In this document: piece after piece, positions 6,223 through 9,313 of the stretch | Layout of the letters: each line of letters begins with the position of its first letter | Position numbering within the stretch: position 1 is the first letter of the stretch | From: an uncultured Porphyromonadaceae bacterium | GTDB taxonomy: Bacteria > Bacteroidota > Bacteroidia > Bacteroidales > Muribaculaceae | DNA length: 9,313 bases | Direction: 5' to 3' | NCBI GenBank assembly: GCA_905193395.1 | Contig: CAJJOO010000029.1 | Location: forward strand, 1-9,313 | Notes under the pieces: model-generated | Seen by the model: the letters and a program-made list of their open reading frames with translations, nothing else | Told to the model about the DNA's origin: nothing | Databases searched by the model: none | Made by a program: the position numbers and the translations under genes

Positions 6223-7566
6223 TTATTCCTCGATGGCCGCCTTGATGCTGTCGACGATGTAGCGGACGTGTTCGTCCGTAACCCAGGGACCTGCCGGCAG
6301 GCAGATGCCCACCTTGAACAGGGCCTCGCTCACGCCGTTCACATAGGCCGGAGCGTCCTTGTAGACGGGCTGCTTGTGCATCGGCTTCCACAGCGGACGG
6401 CTCTCGATACCGGCGGCGTCCAGGGCCATGCGCAGCGCCTCGACGTTGTCGTTGGGCTGACAGTCGGTCGTGGCCGATTCCACGGCGTGGGTAACGCCCG
6501 CCGCGCCGCCCACAGCGCCGGTTATCACCTTTCTGTAGGCGTTCTCCTGGCCCCTGATGCGAAGGTCGGGGTCGAGAGTGGCGGTACAGAGCCAGTAGTT
6601 CGAGTCATAGTCGGCCGACGGCGCCTTGTGCAGCGTCACGCCCTTCACGTCCTTCAGCAGTTCCTCATAGAGCGCCTGCACGTGGCGGTGGTGGGCGATG
6701 TGCTCGTCGGCGACGGTCATCTGGCCGCGGCCGATGCCCGCGCAGATGTTCGACATGCGGTAGTTGTAGCCGATGGCCTCGTGCTGATAGTAAGGATAGG
6801 ACTCGCGGGCCTGTGTGGCGTACCACATGATGCGGTGCTTGGCCTCGTCGTCGGCGCAGATCAGCGCGCCGCCGCCGGAGGTAGTGATCATCTTGTTGCC
6901 GTTGAACGACAGCACGCCGTATTCGCCGAACGTGCCCAGCACCCGGCCGCGGAAGCGCGAGCCGAAGCCCTCGGCGGCGTCCTCGATTACCGGAATGCCA
7001 TATCGGCCGGCAATCTCCATGATGCGGTCGATGCGGTAAGGCATGCCGTAAAGCGCAACGGGAATTATGGCCTTCGGCTTGCGGCCCGTTTTGGCGATGC
7101 GGTCACGGATTGCCTCCTCCAGCAGTTCCGGGTCCATGTTCCAGGTCTCCTTCTCCGAGTCCACGAACACCGGCGTGGCGCCCAGATAGGTAATCGGATG
7201 AGAGGACGCGCAGAACGTGAACGACTGCACCAGCACCTCGTCGCCCGGCCCGACCCCGCACGCAATCAGCGCCAGATGCACCGCCGCCGTCCCCGCCGAC
7301 AACGCCACAACCTTCTTCTTCAACTGCTGTTGGGAAACCGTAACATTTATCGTTCCTTTAACCGACATCGAATTCGGCAATGTGTCTGATATCTTAACAT
7401 CACGATTTGATATAACCACCTTGTTGACGAAGTCTTCCAGGTCCGCTTCAAACCCGTTGACATTGGGACCCAGAGGCACAACCCAGTTCTGGTCGAAAGC
7501 CTCCTTTATAAATTCCTGCTCCTTGCCGCTCATATGCGCCAGACAAAGCAAAATACGTTCACTCAT
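6223..7566 (-). CDS. DegT/DnrJ/EryC1/StrS-family PLP sugar aminotransferase, surface polysaccharide
   Basis: The 447-residue cytoplasmic enzyme would transfer an amino group, usually from glutamate, to a keto sugar nucleotide for capsule or other glycan synthesis. It begins MSERILLCLAHMSGKEQEFI. Fold-type I features are ordered as in the family: SAGTAAVHLAL (90-100), the PLP-ring aspartate D196 in EDAAEGFGSR, and the Schiff-base lysine K225 in SFNGNKMITTSGGGAL. GYNYRMSN (266-273) and the C-terminal RPLWKPMHKQP (390-400) complete the substrate site. Two stretches exceed the usual family core: residues 49-84, AT-rich (42 G/C of 108 bases), and about 343-374. The 3' four-fifths is GC-rich, unlike the manC gene 19 bases upstream in the same operon. 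The closest role I would guess is a UDP-4-keto-6-deoxyhexose aminotransferase such as those of Bacteroides capsule loci; GDP-perosamine synthase is an alternative given the GDP-sugar neighbours. Substrate is unproven. Confidence 0.92.
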   Translation of the reverse strand: MSERILLCLAHMSGKEQEFIKEAFDQNWVVPLGPNVNGFEADLEDFVNKVVISNRDVKISDTLPNSMSVKGTINVTVSQQQLKKKVVALSAGTAAVHLALIACGVGPGDEVLVQSFTFCASSHPITYLGATPVFVDSEKETWNMDPELLEEAIRDRIAKTGRKPKAIIPVALYGMPYRIDRIMEIAGRYGIPVIEDAAEGFGSRFRGRVLGTFGEYGVLSFNGNKMITTSGGGALICADDEAKHRIMWYATQARESYPYYQHEAIGYNYRMSNICAGIGRGQMTVADEHIAHHRHVQALYEELLKDVKGVTLHKAPSADYDSNYWLCTATLDPDLRIRGQENAYRKVITGAVGGAAGVTHAVESATTDCQPNDNVEALRMALDAAGIESRPLWKPMHKQPVYKDAPAYVNGVSEALFKVGICLPAGPWVTDEHVRYIVDSIKAAIEE

Positions 7567-7585
7567 ATTCGGTTAAATATTATTT

Positions 7586-8929
7586 TTACCATTCAAATTC
7601 AAACCTTTCGATATCTTCCTCGACAAGGTTTTCGCCATTCTGTACTTCAATAAAAGTCAATTCGGTTATGGCTTTTAAAGCATGAAGTTGCCCCTTGCGG
7701 ATTACAACCGTTTCACCACGCCCTATGTTTCTACGTTCGCCATCAATAACAATCACACCTTCCCCGTCAGTGAAAGTCCATACTTCATCACGGAATTTAT
7801 GACGTTGGTAACTGATAGCACAACCGGGCGTAAGCGTCAACTGCTTGGTCAGAGAACAAAAGCCATCGGGGAATGTCACATTATTAAGTACCGTATAGGT
7901 TCCCCAACGTCTTTCCTCGTACATTGGCCGGTGTTTGAGTTGCGCGGCGTATTGTTTTACATTCTCGCTCTTCTTTTTCTCGGAAATTATAATGCCGTCC
8001 GGCGATGCTGCAACAACAAGGTCTTTGGTGCCGAGGCAAAGCATGGGAATACCCAGTTCGTTGAAGAGATGTGTATTCACTCCTGTCCCGTCAGTCATCA
8101 CATTGCCATATTCGGTACAGTCAAGTTCATCTGTCAGTGTATTCCATGTGCCAAGGTCTTTCCACTGCCCGCTATGATATACCATACCGATTGATTCCGC
8201 TTTCTCAGCCACCTCATAGTCAAAACTGATTTTTGGAAAGTCTGAATAGTGTTTCAAATAATCACTGAAAGTTTCATACGACACATATTTGTCGGCAATG
8301 GCAGTCAGATAATTTAACCGGAAGGCGAATACACCGCCATTCCACATGGCGCCCTCTCCAATTAGTTTTTGAGCAGTCGGCACATCCGGCTTTTCTGTAA
8401 AACGTTTAACCTTGACAAAACCGTCTGACCCGGAACCGGGTACGGGCACCACATAGCCATATTTTGCCGAAGGATATGTCGGTTTAATACCCATGACTAT
8501 CATATCGGAGATTTTATTGTGGATGCCTTCGGCCATTTTTTCAATTGCCTTGAAGTACCCGGAATCTGTATATGGATCACATGGCATGACTACGACAACC
8601 TCATCTGGCGCACAATGTTTCACTTTTGCAAGATATTCACAGGCAAGGCAAATGGCCGGGAATGTATCCCGCCGACATGGCTCGGTGACTATATCAGCGC
8701 AATAACCAATCTGTGCCTGGACAGAGTCTTTTTGCGATTGGCTCGTAGCCACGGTGAGCGATGCCTCGATGCCGGACTCTTTAAGTTGTCTCACTACACG
8801 CTGAATCATAGATTCTCGCTCCGCACTTCCGTCAACAGGGAGCAGACGGAGGAATTGTTTGGAACGGGCGTCGTTAGACAGCGGCCATAGTCTTGAACCG
8901 GAACCACCGGATAATAATATAATCTGCAT
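7586..8929 (-). CDS. manC: mannose-1-phosphate guanylyltransferase / mannose-6-phosphate isomerase (type II) ManC
   Basis: This cytoplasmic enzyme makes GDP-mannose from mannose-1-phosphate and GTP; the C-terminal cupin may also interconvert fructose-6-phosphate and mannose-6-phosphate. Of 447 residues, the nucleotidyltransferase domain carries the pyrophosphorylase signature GGSGSRLWPLSN (8-19) followed by RSKQFL (22-27), the sugar-binding FTEKPD (177-182), and MWNGGVFAF (195-203). The cupin (about 341-447) has QRHKFRDEVWTF (375-386), with H377 and E382 as likely metal ligands, and KGQLHAL (412-418) with H416. Length is slightly under E. coli ManC but both domains look complete. The gene is AT-rich (8221-8280 has 18 G/C of 60), unlike the left half of the window. 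It starts 11 bases after fcl stops and ends 19 bases before the aminotransferase, so all three are probably one transcript. Confidence 0.95.
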   Translation of the reverse strand: MQIILLSGGSGSRLWPLSNDARSKQFLRLLPVDGSAERESMIQRVVRQLKESGIEASLTVATSQSQKDSVQAQIGYCADIVTEPCRRDTFPAICLACEYLAKVKHCAPDEVVVVMPCDPYTDSGYFKAIEKMAEGIHNKISDMIVMGIKPTYPSAKYGYVVPVPGSGSDGFVKVKRFTEKPDVPTAQKLIGEGAMWNGGVFAFRLNYLTAIADKYVSYETFSDYLKHYSDFPKISFDYEVAEKAESIGMVYHSGQWKDLGTWNTLTDELDCTEYGNVMTDGTGVNTHLFNELGIPMLCLGTKDLVVAASPDGIIISEKKKSENVKQYAAQLKHRPMYEERRWGTYTVLNNVTFPDGFCSLTKQLTLTPGCAISYQRHKFRDEVWTFTDGEGVIVIDGERRNIGRGETVVIRKGQLHALKAITELTFIEVQNGENLVEEDIERFEFEW

Positions 8930-8940
8930 ATCGTGTCGTT

Positions 8941-9313
8941 TCAGCGTTCTGCTCGCATAGGGTTTGTCAGGAAGTCCTCATATGCCAGTCTTATACCATC
9001 CTCGAGTTCAGTTTTATAGGTCCAACCGAGTCCCTTTGCCTTGCTCACATCAAGCAGTTTGCGAGGAGTGCCATTCGGCATGGTTTTATCCCACTCGATA
9101 CGTCCGGTAAAGCCTACGATTTTAGCCACGAGTTCAGTGAGTTCCTTTATTGTGATTTCTTTTCCGGTTCCGGCATTCACTGTTTCATTACCGGAATAAT
9201 TGTTCATAAGAAATACACAGAGATTGGCCAGATCATCCACGTAAAGGAATTCACGAAGCGGAGTCCCGTCGCCCCAGCACGTAACACTATCGGCACCTTT
9301 TTCCTTAGCTTCA
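8941..9313 (-). CDS. fcl: GDP-L-fucose synthase, C-terminal part (5' end outside window)
   Basis: Fcl is an NADPH-dependent epimerase-reductase of the extended SDR family; it converts GDP-4-keto-6-deoxy-mannose to GDP-L-fucose in the cytoplasm. The frame is open to the window edge, giving about 123 residues of an expected total of 310 to 360, so the Rossmann and YxxxK region is off the window. Recognition rests on WGDGTPLREFLYVDDLA, the family's substrate-binding segment, then NAGTGKEITIKEL and the tail KTMPNGTPRKLLDVSKAK with GWTYKTELEDGI. The GTG at 9240 is an internal valine codon within that motif, not a start. The product depends on GDP-mannose from the adjacent ManC plus a Gmd dehydratase, likely encoded just upstream. 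Composition is AT-rich like manC. Confidence 0.93.
   Translation of the reverse strand, partial: EAKEKGADSVTCWGDGTPLREFLYVDDLANLCVFLMNNYSGNETVNAGTGKEITIKELTELVAKIVGFTGRIEWDKTMPNGTPRKLLDVSKAKGLGWTYKTELEDGIRLAYEDFLTNPMRAER

Noticed and set aside
6268..7389. 373-codon + strand frame opposite the aminotransferase
   Set aside because: Antisense shadow of a well-supported PLP enzyme; low-complexity Val/Gly/Arg/His composition and no promoter.
8490..8890. Small + strand frames opposite manC
   Set aside because: Antisense to the well-supported nucleotidyltransferase domain of ManC, with no motif.

Overview
The window looks like chromosomal DNA from a gut-type Bacteroidales bacterium with a fairly high-GC core, possibly a Muribaculaceae-like lineage. 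This rests on three things: promoters of the Bacteroidetes form (TTG, about 20 bases, TAnnTTTG); start codons without obvious Shine-Dalgarno sequences; and recognisable families, including a bacterial GH3 protein, a secreted protein with a Bacteroidales-style C-terminal tail, and a capsule-type DegT aminotransferase. The family-level placement is inference only.

Left part (1-2642, + strand): the 3' part of a GH3 auxin-responsive-promoter-family protein is followed 13 bases later by an exported PhoA-family alkaline phosphatase with a complete set of active-site residues. A GC-rich hairpin with a T run ends this unit.

Middle (2655-3941, + strand): a clear promoter drives the small signal recognition particle RNA (ffs). 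Its T run ends only 25 bases before queF, which overlaps queC by four bases (ATGA). QueC and QueF make preQ0 and reduce it to preQ1 for queuosine tRNA modification.

Junction (3942-4530): two hairpins follow queC. Beyond them is a possible small minus-strand gene (68 codons) with a consensus promoter, divergent from the promoter of the next + gene. The DNA from about 4265 to 4530 is AT-rich and otherwise empty.

Right part: a 535-residue predicted secreted protein of unknown function (4531-6138, +) has an AT-rich first third and a GC-rich remainder. It converges, across a palindrome with an extra third arm, on a minus-strand surface-polysaccharide operon. In transcription order that operon is GDP-L-fucose synthase (cut by the window end), ManC, and a DegT-family sugar aminotransferase. 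ManC makes GDP-mannose, which a Gmd dehydratase (not in the window) plus Fcl would turn into GDP-fucose. The aminotransferase would supply an amino sugar. The operon is AT-rich at its 5' end and GC-rich over most of the aminotransferase gene, suggesting a mosaic origin.

The best candidates for something undescribed are the in-frame, AT-rich 36-residue insert in the aminotransferase, the small promoter-bearing gene after queC, and the chimeric secreted protein. I saw no CRISPR array, tRNA, rRNA, transposase or defence system.
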